A stretch of DNA of 64,000 bases. Origin: Lactarius indigo (taxonomy: Eukaryota; Basidiomycota; Agaricomycetes; Russulales; Russulaceae). The notes beneath the pieces were generated by a model. It did no database searches. It was not told the DNA's origin and worked only from the letters and a program-made list of their open reading frames with translations. Shown here in pieces: positions 23,026 through 35,692 of this stretch. Location of the stretch: positions 1-64,000 of the forward strand of contig JAFKAC010000104.1 of assembly GCA_025766275.1 (NCBI GenBank), read 5' to 3'. How positions within the stretch are numbered: the stretch's first letter is position 1; each line of letters opens with the position of its first letter. Both the position numbers and the translations under genes were made by a program.

Positions 23026-24869
23026 TCAGCTCTCTTGACGCACCATACTGCTTTGGGTTTGCAATTCACCCGACCACCCGTCGTCACGCGAGTCCCGCAT
23101 CACAGCTGGAGGCGATCTCGTCTCCACGCTGTCCGCAAACGAATTGACATCCGGTGTAGACTGCACAGCCGACCCCAAAGGCGTGGAGCCCATCTCGAGA
23201 TTACTGGGGTCATTGAACGGGTAGTACGGCTCGAACCCCATCGGGGACAGTGGCCCAATGTCAAGTGTACTCGGTGTTTGAATGGGCAATGTCGGTGTCG
23301 TGGGCGTTCTAATAGATGACGTCGAGTGCGTCTTATTTTGTTGTGCGCGCCGACGCCAACGCCGAATAAAAACGACCGCCAATACGGAGAGCAGGAGTAA
23401 CATGAATATTATTCCCGCTACGAGCGTCCCGATGACAACAGGGCTGAGCCGTTTGGAATGGTGTGACCCCTCCGGATCATTTGGTGCACCGTTGCTATAG
23501 ACATGCATTGAGCATGCGCCCACCCATACGCTATGGCGGATGAAGATAGGTAATACTCACACCGAATTTCCCTCGGGGTTCTGTGTCGTACTACCCGGGT
23601 CTGACTGAGACGTAGTGTTGTTTGGCGACGTGCTGCCCGTGCCGTTGGAAGCGGTGAACACGACTATTCTGTCAATATCCATAAATTTCCCCGTGGTCGA
23701 CTGATCCGGGTTTACGGTCAGTGTGAGATTGTGTGACTGGGATACTAGATTATTAGAAAAGTACTGGAGGGGAAGTCAATCATGAAGTGAGATCAGGATT
23801 CTACGGTATACTGACCAACAAAGTCTGCAAGCAAAACTTCAGGGTTAGCGCACATCATATACTAGTAAGAAGTCGATTGCACGTACACCTTCGTGCAGAT
23901 CGCTCGCCAAACCATTCGAGCCACCTAAGAAGTCATGCTTGGCTCCATCCACCGTTACAATGTAGTTGGCGTGGCCAGGGGAGACCGTGCCGTAGACAGC
24001 GACCGCATCACCGTCAAACGTGAACTGCGCCTGTGCCCCAGCCGATTGGGTGAAGCTGTTGAAGACGAATACGTCAACACTAAAGGGCTGGCTGACAAAA
24101 TACGGTAGGGGGACGCACTGCAGTGTGTTATTGAAGTTCCCTTCCAAGTTAGTAAGAAGATCCCAGTCTTCGGACGAGGGTAAGTAGTTGATGGCGGGGT
24201 TAATGTCGTCGGTTGTCGTGTTCGTCACTGTCGTACTATGGGATGAAGTTTGGCTCAGATTCTATCACACGGCGAAGTGGTCGCGAAAAGGCGGACCCAG
24301 CAGAGGAACCTATCTGTGTCTCAAAGATAACAGAGTCGAGGTCAACGGTAGAATCCGTGTTAGTGAACACGGCGGTATGGGGACCATTCGTAAGGCTAGA
24401 TTGACCGCCGAGCAGTTGCTGGAAGGACGCAGTTTGAGATTGTGCATCTCCGGATACAGATTGACCGTCAACCGAAATATTGTAAGTCCCGTAACCTGGC
24501 CTTTTAGCGCCGAAAAACCAAACCCCGGTGCCTGGAGCATGGGTTTAGAAGAGCACGAAACGAGGAAAGGAAGAAAGTAACCATTGAACTGAATAGTTGC
24601 TGATGCACCTTGGGAGAACGCCGTATGCCACGTTTTCTGGGAGTACAACTTGCATGACATTAACACGTGAATGTCAAGATGTAAGGGAAACGCGGACACG
24701 TACCTGAGCATTTTGATCGTTTACAGGTGAGTCCACCCACACACCAGCAGGACTGTACGAAATTAAAGGAGAGCTGTCATCAGCTATGTCCATAGAAAGC
24801 AGTCAGTCGGGGCTTTGAAGCGATGGATCTAGGGAGTCAGTGCTGACCAGAAACATTGAAAGCAGCCAT
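23026..24869 (-). CDS. Single-pass membrane protein, lectin-like ectodomain
   Basis: A predicted surface protein with two beta-rich modules, a Ser/Thr-rich stalk, one membrane span and a cytoplasmic tail. Module 1: DDSSPLISYSPAGVWVDSP and, across introns, GTGVWFFGAKRPGYGTYNIS (GAKRP-x-GY is typical of this basidiomycete family). Module 2: PLPYFVSQPFSVDVFVFNSF, AQFTFDGDAVAVYGTVSPGH and ANYIVTVDGAKHDFLGGSNG. The stalk contains NGTGSTSPNNTTSQSD. The membrane span is VVIGTLVAGIIFMLLLLSVL, followed by RRWRRRAQQ and a long Pro/Ser-rich tail ending at 23026. An intron at 24236-24296 uses a GTCCGC donor. The best start (24869, MAAFNVS) lacks a signal peptide, so a short upstream signal exon is probably missed. 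Confidence 0.7.
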
Positions 24870-25956
24870 CCAGGTCGCAATAAATTAAAAGAAAGAAAGA
24901 AAAAGGAGGCTAGGAAACCTGGCTAGCAGAGCCTAGAGAGAGAAAAAGAAAGACGAAGTGGCTTAAGAGAGTAGCAGGGCACATTTTTATTGATCGGTGA
25001 GTTGCTGCGCCTATAGCCCGCCAGTGACCGATCTGAGTCTCGGACGTCTCGGCCCCAAAATAGAGTAGGGGTCCAGAACCTTATTTCAAGTCGCCAATCA
25101 TGCAATTACCAAAACGACCAGCCTCATCCGGCGAATGGTCAAAGCAAGAATCTAGTGAGACGTTGCGGCAGTGTAAGCTTGTTCGGTAATACTGTCATTT
25201 GGACCGTATGAACAAATTTTGCGTACGTTTTATGGGTTAGGCAATACATGATATCTCACTTCGAGTCGCACTGTAGGGACTTACTCTCTGACTAGATGGG
25301 AAAGCCTGCAACAAAAGTCTCGGGCAAAATTACTTGCTGTGAACCTCACAGACTGCAGAACCATGCTAGAGATCTTCAGGTTCTCTGAGCACTCGAGCGT
25401 TACCCACTAAAAGTCTTGGGCCATATGCCAGAGCGGCCACGATCTAATCCTGTTTGTTTGTACAGCAACGCCTGGTGGGCCTTGGTGGACTTGGCGAGCT
25501 TCGTTACCTACTCGTGATAAGTGATATTAGGTGCTGTACATTGGGTTCACAGGTGAGAATGGCGCAGGAAGGTAGACCTGCCAGCGGCCGCCGTCTGCAC
25601 GGCCACGATGCTGGCAGCGTTGGGACATGGGGACCAAAGCCGTTCTATGAATGTTCTGCTGTTTGTTGCTTGCAAAGAACATTAGCGTCGTTCTCTCATT
25701 TGTGTTCAAGGCACTTCCAGTTCGTCCCTGGCCAATGATGAAATCAGTGGTAGACGGATTTCTCGGGTAATAATTTTAATTTTATTCTCTCATCTGATCT
25801 GGGGTTTCCTGTAAGCATACTGTAGAACTCATGGTGAAAACTATCATAGCTCCGAGTCATAGGATGAGGTTGCGATGGAGGCGGTGCACACTCACAGCAT
25901 GGGAGAGCCGGTCCGGGGGTATCGGTCTCGTATTCTTCGTCGTTCCTCTTGATGAC
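24870..25956. other. Divergent intergenic region, no gene seen
   Basis: It separates the surface protein gene (-) from the ipa-like gene (+). Frames at 25454-25738 (+) and 25527-25709 (-) overlap and show no family motifs. A purine-rich stretch at 24885-24955 is next to the minus-strand gene and probably belongs to its promoter. Confidence 0.5.
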
Positions 25957-28900
25957 ATGCCTCCTAAGAGGGCCAAAGCAGCCAAGCCGCTGCCTCGCCC
26001 ACCTGCAGCCCCATCCAAGCAGACGGACATCATTCCTCTAGGGAACCGCCAGCTCGTCGCCAGACATTCGAGCCGACTTGACGAGAATGGCCTTTTGCCC
26101 TCAACCTCGCGTGCGCTCGTTTTACGGAATGGAAAGCAGGGTGCCATGGGCACAGGCGAGCTCATGTCGTTGAGGAAGCCGATCGGTCGCGAAAAGCTCG
26201 ATTTATTGGGAGGTACGCCGTGCAGTGTTGGCATACATTAGTCGAATACCCAGTCCTTTCGTCGAGAAGAGGATCTCGTTGCACAGTCCATGAAAAATGC
26301 CCTTGCTCCTCCGTTCAACATAGAACGACTCTTGAACACGGCAGATGCGGAGTATGGTGGTGAGCTCCCAATCACCCCTCCCGGGGACAACGAGTACTAG
26401 CTTCCCTCCGTACAGCCCATCTCGACGACGTCAAATGGCTAAAAGACCCAGATCTCTGTTACCAAGAGATTTCGAAGGAGGTGTACGCGAGCGTTCCTCG
26501 GTCCATGGGAAGTACCGTTCCGGACCCCCTAACTGACAGAAACATCGTGACTAACGTAATTGGCACCCGGTAGGGATTTCATCCGTCTGAGTAAAGGGTC
26601 TAGCTCAGCCTCCCGCCAGGGTGCACAATTCGTACATGCTCGCCTCTGCTTGGAGGATTGTACGCGACCAGCTCGAGCTTCTGGAACATGGGGGCATTGT
26701 AAACAGTCAAGTACGGTCGCAGCTTGCGAAAAATCCGGGCCTGAGAGCAGAGTATCTCGCCGTATGTGACGTCCTCGGCGCTCTCGTCGATGCTCTTCAA
26801 GCACGTTTTTCTCTACTCGCGACAACAGCTGGTGTGCATCGTCCAAGTCCGCCCGAAATGACCCGGTCATCACACCTCCCCCAGAGCACTTCAGGATTTA
26901 TTTCAAGAAATATGAAGAGAACGACCCAGAGAACCCCGAGTACATGTTTGACTGGGCTGCCCTTCGTGCCGCCTACAAGTCCTACGTCGACTCAATCGTC
27001 ATTGAGCTCTGCCTGCCCAACTCTCAGTATCCCAAGTATATCTTGACCCGCATCCTAGAGGATGCTATTCAGGAGGCCCCCCGTGAAAAGGAACGCTTCC
27101 CCCAAGCACTTTTTGATGCACTCGGCGACCTTTCCGTATGTGTTCACACTGTCCCCACGTCACTCTCGTTAACAGGGGGATGCCGTCCGGTCAAATGATA
27201 TAGGTTGCGTTGCAACTTCAAGAGATCTTGGAAGCCCCGCTTCTCGGTCCACAGGGGGAACAGTGGCGAAAGCAGCCACGTTCGGTGCCTGAAGAATTCA
27301 CTCTGTGGGTAGAAGCGCAGTCTCTCTCTGAAGAAGCTTCGAGGCGCCTGGGCAATAAGCTTGGCATCATCTTTCCGCTGGAGAACACGATGAAAAAAGA
27401 TATCGTGAACGCTATGTGGACCCGCATAAACGATGTGCGCGCTCCCCAACATCTGCGAATGGCCCCACTGATGCATCCAACAGACGTACAAGGCCGTGAC
27501 CAATCTGGACTTGGACACTCTTTGGCAGGTGGAGGACGAGTTCTTGCGTGTACCACACTGGGGTACCACGGTGTCACCAGATAAGCGGGTTCTCAAGGCA
27601 GCCTCAATTTCCCCGGGCCAACAGAAAATCGACGGCAGTCGGGCAGCTTTACAGGCCCCAGGTAGCGGTAACTCGGAAGGATCAATGCCGGGGCTCGTAG
27701 TAGCGTCGGACGTAGCGTCGGACGATAGTTCCGCGGATTCGGTGGCCGCGGCGGCAGATCGTGACGACAAGAGCGAAGACGAGGCATCAGACCTCGATGG
27801 TGAGGAGCATGATGAGTACGATTCGGAGGAAGAGGCAGAGTTGCAGGACCTCGAGCGCGAGGCAATGGACATTGCAAGCGCATACCCAGAAATCTTTGAG
27901 GTGAAGAAAACATTTGAGGAACGGTCAAACGACAATCATCTCCTCAAAGCACTCGGCGCACTCAGAGGCAAGTATTTGGTGTCCACCTCTGGGATAAAGG
28001 ATATTCATAACCCTGTGGAAACCGAGCATAGGCCGCCTATTCTCCTCTAATCCAAGACTCAATACGAACCGGCTTGGGATGCAAGCGTCTCTCGTTGCCT
28101 CTAGAGTAACTACAGATACTCAAGCCTCAGATGGTGTAGGGCGCAGGGGACTCGCGCCGACCATCGAGGATATCGAGGACGAAGACGCGCCACTCGCCGT
28201 GGTCAGAAAGAAGAAGAAAAAGAAACCAAAGAAGAAAAAGAAGCCATCGTTGACTCTGGAGGAACACGATGTACCTGAGGTTGACTCTCCGCCACCAACC
28301 TCACCAGTTGTCCAGTCAGTCCCACCGGTTACCTCTTTGCCGGTTGAGGAGACCCCGCCGCCATTGATACCCACGACCAAGAAAAAGAACGCTGAGAAAC
28401 GGCGACCGGTGGCGCAGACCTCGAGTTTGGTATCGGGCTCATCGACAACTTTTGCGAGTGTCTCCACGGTGTCGCTAGAGCAGCCTCGTGCACAGTCCGC
28501 CCATTCGTATTTACAGTCGGAGAATTTGACGGAGCAAAAAGTCAAGGTTAAGACGCGCGCAGAGTCGCTTCTTCTCCCTCCGATTGAAGAAAAAGACACC
28601 AAGAGGAGCTTCTTTTCGCGTTTCCGTCGCGAGAAAGAAGTGGAGGGCCGGGCGCCTGAGGAGGAGGCAAAGCAGAGGCGGAACCTCAGCTCTTGGTTCA
28701 AAAATCTGAACCGGAAAAGTACCGGATTTTTGACGCAAATTCTTGGTGCAGACAAGAGCGCGAAGAAGGGTGGGCCGCCGATGAAGTGGGACCACTTCGT
28801 CAAGGCAAGTGAATTCACCTCCTTGTTGCCCGCAGAGAAGTGAACGTGTTTCGGGATGACTCAGATGATGATCGATATGGGGTTCGAAGTAGATGCGAGC

Positions 28901-29136
28901 ACTGCGGGGTCAAGCGTACGCTTTCAGCCACCAGATCCAGCTGTACGCTCAATCTCGTTCCATAAACGTGAGTGCTTTTATACCATGGTAATCCTCGAGT
29001 CAATATTTTGTTGTCCATGTAGCTCACCCTGGGAACACGATTGACCCGATCACCCTGCAAAAGTGGGGCAAGAAACTGAAGAGCTACTATGGATGGTCGG
29101 AAGAGATTCTGCTACAGCATGCAGACCGGATCTAGA
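25957..29136 (+). CDS. Ipa-like protein with C-terminal HicA/YcfA-like fold
   Basis: A fungal protein of roughly 900 residues, function unknown. It starts MPPKRAKAAKPLPRPPAAP (25957). Middle exons give MLASAWRIVRDQLELLEHGG, EYMFDWAALRAAYKSYVDSI, FTLWVEAQSLSEEASRRLGN and LDTLWQVEDEFLRVPHWGTT. Two acidic blocks (DDKSEDEASDLDGEEHDEYD) and a Lys-rich block (KKKKKKPKKKKKP, about 28207-28245) suggest nuclear or RNA contact. The C-terminus after KWDHFVK is a small alpha/beta module: MMIDMGFEVDASTAGSSVRF, SISFHKPHPGNTIDPITL and KKLKSYYGWSEE. This resembles the dsRBD-like HicA/YcfA fold, but at the position of the HicA active His the sequence reads GSSVRF. The intron at 28805-28864 has a GC donor. Exons between 26220 and 26620 are uncertain. 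Confidence 0.72.
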
Positions 29137-29214
29137 CGGGTTTCGTTGAGTCGCTGGATGTTAAAGGACATCTGAGTTTCGAACTATTGTTGATACCTCC
29201 TGTAAAGCAGTGTG

Positions 29215-31415
29215 ATGGCTTTGGATGTTTATCAGACTGTTTTAGTGGGGGCCAAATGGGGTCTGCGCGCCAATGTCCTTATTAGTGTCTTGCTAGTCCT
29301 CGACGCTTTTCTGCTTTTCAAAAAAATGATGGCTCGTCCACCACCTACTCGGCCTCACATCAGCTTAAATCCCCCTTCACATTTCTCATATTCGATTACT
29401 GAGTGGGGTGACGACGATGCCTGGGACAGCGCATCCGATTCTGAATCACAACCCAACTCTCAGGCTACCTGGAGTCGTTCTCCTCAACCTACGCCCTCTC
29501 GACCGTCCGGTGCCACCTCTGCACCGAAACCTGTGCCCCGCACGTCGCAGAACAGCTCCAGCTCGACCCTCGCCTTCTCGTATACTCACGTCAGCGTGCC
29601 GAGCCCAGGCTCGTCATACCCGCCCCGCGCGGAAACGATCGTCCCACCCACGACGAGCAAGAACGGCTGGACGATCGTGCAAAAGGCGGTCGGGGATGGG
29701 GGCGTGGCGATCGACGACAAGACCGAGCCGCACGAGGTCGGGCCCGATGGCGACCACGACATGGTGTTCGAAGACCTCGAGGCCGAGTTCGTCGACATGC
29801 CCGTCATGCCCCGGTCCCGCCCGGATACCGCGTGCGTTCGCAAGGACGCAGCGGAGATCGCGAATGGTGCGCAGTTTCTGTGAGCGAGAGCACGCCCCCC
29901 TGAGAGACAGGGCGCGCAGACCCGCTGCGCCTCGTCAGACGTCCTGCAGGACGCCAACACGGTCGTGTCGGATCTTCTTCGTCATTATCGCAGCGCTCGC
30001 GATCGTCGTCGCCGCAGTACGGCGAACCAACAGAGAAGTTGAAGCGTGAAGAATCATTCAAGGCAAACCGTCGCCACAAGTTTATTGGGTGTTTGTCGCG
30101 AGAGGACGTGGACATGGGTTCGTCTCTTATTCACTACGCATGGCCCCATCCACTGACTCACATTTTTTTGAAACAAGCTGAACTACGCAAATTGGCCTGG
30201 TCGGGCATCCCAGACGATCTTCGCCCGCTAGCCTGGCCATTACTTCTGGTACGATATTCTTTTTACGTCCCTGCGCACGCACCGTTCTATAGTCTCGTCT
30301 TTCCCCAAAGGGCTATTTACCGCTTCCCACGCGCCTGCGCTCGTCCACCCTAGAACGCAAGCGTGGGGAATACCAATCGCTCGTCGATCTCACGTTCGCC
30401 AAAGGTAAAGACGGTCTGGACCAGCAGATATGGCATCAGATCGAGATAGATGTTCCACGGACACGACCTGGCGTCCCATTATGGATGCACGCATCGACGC
30501 AACGGGTATGACCCGCGCACTATCGATACACGTCGACTTACTCACATGTTCATCCGACCCACATCCACAGTCTCTAGAACGTATACTGTACGTCTGGGCA
30601 ATACGACATCCCGCCAGCGGGTACGTGCAAGGCATCAACGACCTCGCCACGCCCTTCTTCGAAGTCTTCCTGTCCGCATACGTCGGTAAGTCGCTCTCCC
30701 GCCGCTGAGGCGTGATGCGTCCATAACATGCGGGTCCCTCCAGATGCAGACCCGGAAGATATCGATCCGTCGATTCTTCCGCCACCCGTCCTTGCCGCCG
30801 TAGAAGCCGACTCGTTCTGGTGCCTCTCGCGTTTACTGGACGGGATCCAGGACAACTATATCAGCGCGCAACCCGGCATTCAGCGTAGCGTGAAGCGCAT
30901 GGCAGAACTCGTCGCGCGCATCGACGCGCCTCTTTCTGAGCACCTCGCCGCCCAGGGCGTCGAATTCATGCAGTTCGCCTTCCGGTGGATGAACTGTCTG
31001 CTAATGCGCGAGATAAGCGTGAAAAATACCGTGAGGATGTGGGATACCTATCTGGTGCGTCTTTTTTTAGTGTATGTTTTTGCACCGCATATCGACGTTG
31101 GGTCCCATGTGTATGACAGGCAGAAGGCCCGGACGCCTTTTCTCAGTTTCATTTGTATGTCTGCTCGGCATTTCTTGTGCGATGGAGCGACAAGCTCCGT
31201 GAGATGGACTTTCAGGTGCATCACGTTACAATCTCTCTCCCATGTTGCATTTATACGATGCTAACACGCGTATCTTCACACAGGGCATCATTATGTTCCT
31301 GCAATCCTTGCCGACACAAGATTGGACGGACCATGAAATAGAAATGCTCCTTAGTCAGGCATTCGTGCTCAATTCAATCTGGCACAACGCACAAAGTCAC
31401 TTTACCGGAAAGTGA
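29215..31415 (+). CDS. GYP1: Gyp1-like TBC-domain Rab GTPase-activating protein
   Basis: Gyp1-type proteins speed GTP hydrolysis by Golgi Rab GTPases. The TBC domain is built from short exons: KFIGCLSREDVDM then ELRKLAWSGIPDDLRPLAWP, GYLPLPTRLRSSTLERKRGE, IEIDVPRTRPGVPLW (catalytic Arg finger), SGYVQGINDLATPFF (catalytic Gln finger), FCHEC-equivalent SFWCLSRLLDGIQDNYI, and VEFMQFAFRWMNCLLMREIS. The last exon ends LLSQAFVLNSIWHNAQSHFT (stop 31413). An intron at 29880-29938 joins a Ser/Pro-rich N-terminal exon (DDDAWDSASDSESQ) to the TBC part in frame. The first 37 residues (from 29215) include a hydrophobic stretch VLISVLLVLDAFLLF; if the real start is ATG 29326 this segment is absent. Confidence 0.85.
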
Positions 31416-31599
31416 ATCACTTGTTTTTTTTTTTACATGCCCCTTCTGCTTTGCGCGGAGGGGCACACTGTATTCCCAATGACACGATACAAACCAAGGC
31501 GTCGGCCATATCATGAGAATAGTACTGGAGTGGGCCAGGGGAGGGGGTTTCGTAATCACCCAAGGCAGAGAGAGATTGTACGATTGTGGATCAAGTACT

Positions 31600-34045
31600 T
31601 TAGCTCGCTTCAGCCTGCACAAGTCGTACCTCGCGCTCTATTGCCTCCGCCATCTCCGTCGCGGTTGCCTCAGTACCCACGCGTAGGCGGTACTGCACCG
31701 TCTGCGTCTCCTTGTCAGGCGACGTAATATGACCCGTGAAGGCGACAGTTTTGCCGGTGCGTTTTGGTTGTAAACCGGTGTAGATGCGGAAGTTCTACAC
31801 AAGAAAGTGAGAGGTTGCTTGAGACTCACCCAGAAACGTCACAGTGGGGAGCGAGGACGTACGATGATGATCTTTCCGGTGGTGCTAGAGCGCAGGATGA
31901 CCCGTCGTGCGTTGGTCACCTTGTGCTTTTTGAGACGGAGCATACCTGCGCCAAAAAAGAAAAGAATGAGCGCTTGGAAAAACGTAGCGAGGAAAAAAAA
32001 AGGCAATGCGAACCAATGCCCATCTCGGCCCATGAGGGCGCGCCTTCGCTATCCGTCGTGAACTTATACACCTTCGCTTTGACCGTATACGTCGTCTCCT
32101 CGTCCTCTTCACCTTCGCCTTCGGCGTCTCCTTCACCGCTGGTAAGACCGGGCGATAGCGTCCGTGCGAGCCCGTCCTCCTGCGTGCCCTCAGTCGCGGG
32201 TGTGTCAGCGCGCGACGTGGACGAAGGCACCTCTAGATTCGTAGATGCAGGTGTAGATGCGGCAGTTGCACCTGAAGATGCGGGCGGTGCTGGCGAGAAG
32301 CTAAAGCCCAAGCCCCCACCTGAGCTAGGAGCTGCAGGCGCCGCCGTCTGGGACGAGGCGCGTGATGGCGAACCGAAGGAGAAGCCGACGCTGCCCGCTT
32401 TGGGCGAGGGCGTCCCTTCGCCGGTGCCGCCCGCAGCGACGCCAAATACGAACTGCGCAGGCGTAGTGGTGGACGCCGCTGAGCCGAAACCACCAAAGGG
32501 CGAAGAGGACGGTTTGGCTGGTGAACCGAACGTAGTAGCCCCGAATACGCTGCTCGGCGGGGACGTGTCTTTCTCCTTCTCCTTCTCCTTTTCGGTAGAT
32601 TTGGCGCCGAATATACTACCTGAGCTGCTGTTGCTGCTGCTGCTGTCACCAAATAGCTTCGTACCGGGTGGAATGCTCAGCGTGAATGGCGCAGAGCCAA
32701 ACGCGTTCGAGGCGGGCTTCTCCTTCTCCTTTCCCTCTGCGGCTGACGACTTGTCTGATCCGAAGAGCGTAGACGACTTTGGCGGGCTGCCAAAGAGCGA
32801 GGTGCTGGAGCTCGGCTGGCTGCTGCCGAAGGGAGAAGCACTTGAATTGGTGCTAGTGGCTGCAGATGCACCGAATGAAAACCCGGGCTTCGACGACGGA
32901 GCAGTATCTGGTTTGAAGGCGGAAGATGACGACGAGGACGGCGCAGCGGCAAACGCACCGAACGGCGATGACGAAGCCGCAGGGGGCTTAGTGTCTGAAG
33001 ATGCCGGTGGCACTGATGGAAAACCGAAAGAAGAGGAGCCAGCTGCAGCTGCCGCAGGGCTAGGAGTGAAACCTGTTCCAAGTGCAGGTGAAGCAGAGCT
33101 TGCTGTAGTCGACAGAGCAGGGAAGCCTGCGAAGCTTGATGGGGGCACCGGCATAGCGGCCGAAGTGGAAGTGGCAGGCTTGCCAAACGAGAGCGGCGCA
33201 GGTGAACTGACAAGCTTACTAGCTGCACTCGGAGCGCCCCGCGTTGTCGACTGAGAAGATTTTCCGTCATACTCAGTTTGCACCGATATTCGATGGTTTT
33301 TGTATTGTTCCAACAGGTCCACAACGTCGACGAATGGATCAGACTCGATGGCTTTTGAAACCGCGGAGAGGAAGGACGTGTTGAGCCCGCGCAGGTAAGT
33401 GTAGTACTTGAGCGCGATCTCATCTGTGTCACCAGACGCATCTGACTTGGACGAATCGGGCGATGGTACCGCCGGTTTTGCGCCTGCAGTTGAAGAAGGA
33501 CCAAGGAAGGACGCAAATTTCTTCGTTGCGTTCGACGCAGATTCTGCGACGACTGGTGCAGAAGAATGGGATGTCTCTGCTGGCTCCTGTGGTTGGCCAG
33601 CAGGCGCTGAGGGTGCGAACGTGAACGGGGTTGTCGCGCCGCTGGTTGCGCCAAAACCTGAAAAGTAACCGAATTTTGGTGCGGCAGCGGGCTGGTAATG
33701 GCGCGCTGGCGTGAGTGGCGAGGATCCGAACGCAGCACGGTTGGGACATACTGCGGCGCTGGTAACTGAGGTCAGCCCGGCTTGTGCAAGTGGGTTCTTT
33801 CGCTTGGGAAGACCTTTTATCCTGCAGAGAGAGTAGTGAGATCGGAACACAAGGTAAGGGAAAACCACCACGAACTCTCGCCTTGCAAGGTCAGACTCCT
33901 TGGCCATTTGGAAGCCTGTTGAGACTTCCTGTTTAATGATATCATAAGTTACAAGCGCGGAAGGGTTCGAGACGATTTTGTGCACCTCGATTTCGTTGTC
34001 TGGGTCGTCATCCTTTGATAATTGCCTGTCTGCGCCGCGCTTCAT
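31600..34045 (-). CDS. NUP2: NUP2/NUP50-type FG nucleoporin with Ran-binding domain
   Basis: A nuclear-basket nucleoporin that helps displace cargo from importin-alpha. It starts at 34045 with MKRGADRQLSKDDDPDNEIE, like the importin-alpha-binding ends of Nup2/Nup50. A helical part follows (KYYTYLRGLNTSFLSAVSKA, then DLLEQYKNHRISVQTEYDG), then a long FG-repeat region (FGSS, SFGKP, FSFGAS, FGSPAK; about 32280-33240) rich in Ser, Pro and Ala. The C-terminal Ran-binding domain runs YTVKAKVYKFTTDSEGAPSW, LRLKKHKVTNARRVILRSST, IYTGLQPKRTGKTVAFTGHI and EMAEAIEREVRLVQAEAS, with short introns in the last 350 bp. The antisense strand of the FG region is open for 496 codons purely through composition. 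A broken copy lies at 40070-41625. Confidence 0.9.
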
Positions 34046-34256
34046 GCTGGTGAATGGGACAACGGACAACAGAGAAAGCGTTCAACGCGTTTGTTACTCT
34101 GACGCGCCGTGGCGGCATGTTCACTCGCTGATGTAATCAATTCGAATCCGAGACGATAGCGTTAAACCATGCGGGCCAACTAGAACCACGGTGGACCCCC
34201 AACAGTACGCCGTTTTGGCTTGCATACACTATGATACAACGCTAACTTACTTACAG

Positions 34257-35692
34257 TGGGTGATGCTCACCACAACCCTACGATCGAGGTGCTTCCCGAT
34301 AACGTTCTCCTCGAAATTTTCGATTTCGATCGACTCACCCCCGTTGAACCTTCATGGGAGTATCCCTGGAAATGGCAAAGACTCGTCCATGTGTGCCAAC
34401 GATGGCGATGTGTCGTATTCTCGTCACCCCGCCGGCTAGATTTACGACTTTTCTGTTCAAACGGAACTCCTGTCAAGGATACTCTAGCAGTCTGGCCGGC
34501 GTTGCCCATTGTCATGCGTTACGGGGGATTTCCCGGGTCCGAGCCCGCTTCTCCTGAAGATGAGGAAAACCTCATGACCGCACTGCGCCACCCGGATCGC
34601 ATATCCGAAATTGGCCTTACGATTGCGGGCCCGCTAGGCGATCGACTGGCCACAGAAATGCAGAGAACAATGCCATTGTTGGTGGCCCTTAGGTTAATGG
34701 TTCGATACAAGGCTGAGCTGCTCCTCCCCGACGAATTTTTAGGTGGATCTACACCGGTTTTATCTGTTATCTGTTTGCATGGTGTCGCCTTCCCGGCGTT
34801 ACCGAAACTCCTTCTGTCGGCTATCAATCTTGTCTCACTCGAACTTTGGAATATCCCAAGGTCTGGGTACTTTTCACCAGAGGCGCTCGTCGTGGGTCTA
34901 TCTGCGATGACGCAGCTCAAATCATTCAAAATCCATTTCGATTTTCCAATATCTCACCTTCATGCAAGCAACTTACGTACGCCTCCATCGGGACGTGTCG
35001 TTCTGCCGGTGCTCACCAACCTCAAGTTCTGGGGTGTTAGCGAGTATCTAGAAGATATCGTGGCTAGAATTGACACTCCTCTTCTCGAACTTATCGACTT
35101 GAGATTCTTCAACAGGCTCATCTTCGAGATCCCACATCTCTCACACTTCGTTCGTCGCACGAGCCAGCTGGGATCGCCTACTCAAGCCAAGATATACACC
35201 TCCGGGAGCATGATTTCAGTCACCCTCATTCATCAACCGGGAAACCCACAAACTACTATTCCTGGGCAACTTCGCTTGCAAATCATGTGCAGACAGTTTG
35301 ACTGGCAGCTGTCCGCCATTTCCCAGATTTCCACCCAGTTGACACCCTTCCTCTCCGGCGTGGGGCAGCTCGACGTCCGTGCGTTTCCTCCCCCAGCGAG
35401 TGGGCGCGATGATTTGGATACGGCACGATGGATAGAACTTCTCCGGCCATTCAGCGGGGTAGAGAGGCTCCGCGTGGTTGACGAACTTGTATTGGACATC
35501 GCGCGAGCTTTGCAACGGATCACCTCGGAGCCGGAGCCAGAATTATTCCCCGCATTGCGTGAGCTTTTTTTCCTGGGGAATTCCCGAGAGTTCCCAGCTG
35601 CGCTCGAAACCATCGCGCCATTTATCAGCGCGCGTCAACTCTCCGGGCGCCCCATCGTCGTACATAATTGGGACACAAATACTTTTGATTGA
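34257..35692 (+). CDS. F-box-like protein
   Basis: A protein of about 480 residues with an N-terminal F-box-like motif (IEVLPDNVLLEIFDFDRL, then WQRLVHVCQRWRCVVFSSPR), the usual Agaricomycete layout for SCF-type substrate adaptors. The rest is leucine-rich without regular repeats: LVSLELWNIPRSGYFSPEAL, VLPVLTNLKFWGVSEYLEDI, IDTPLLELIDLRFFN, FLSGVGQLDVRAF and RIT-x-FPALRELFFLG. The stop is at 35690. The frame opens right after a good acceptor (ACAG, ending 34256) and has no ATG before the F-box, so the initiator Met must lie in a short upstream exon that I cannot place (the candidate ATG near 34169 meets a stop after four codons). Confidence 0.78.

Noticed and set aside
27144..27935. 263-codon minus-strand frame under the ipa-like gene
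   Set aside because: It is a shadow of the acidic, Ser-rich sense exon. No motif, and the sense frame continues across introns.
31764..33254. 496-codon open frame antisense to the nucleoporin gene
   Set aside because: It mirrors the FG-repeat region, whose biased codons leave the other strand free of stops. The sense strand has the Nup2 start, FG repeats and Ran-binding domain in order.
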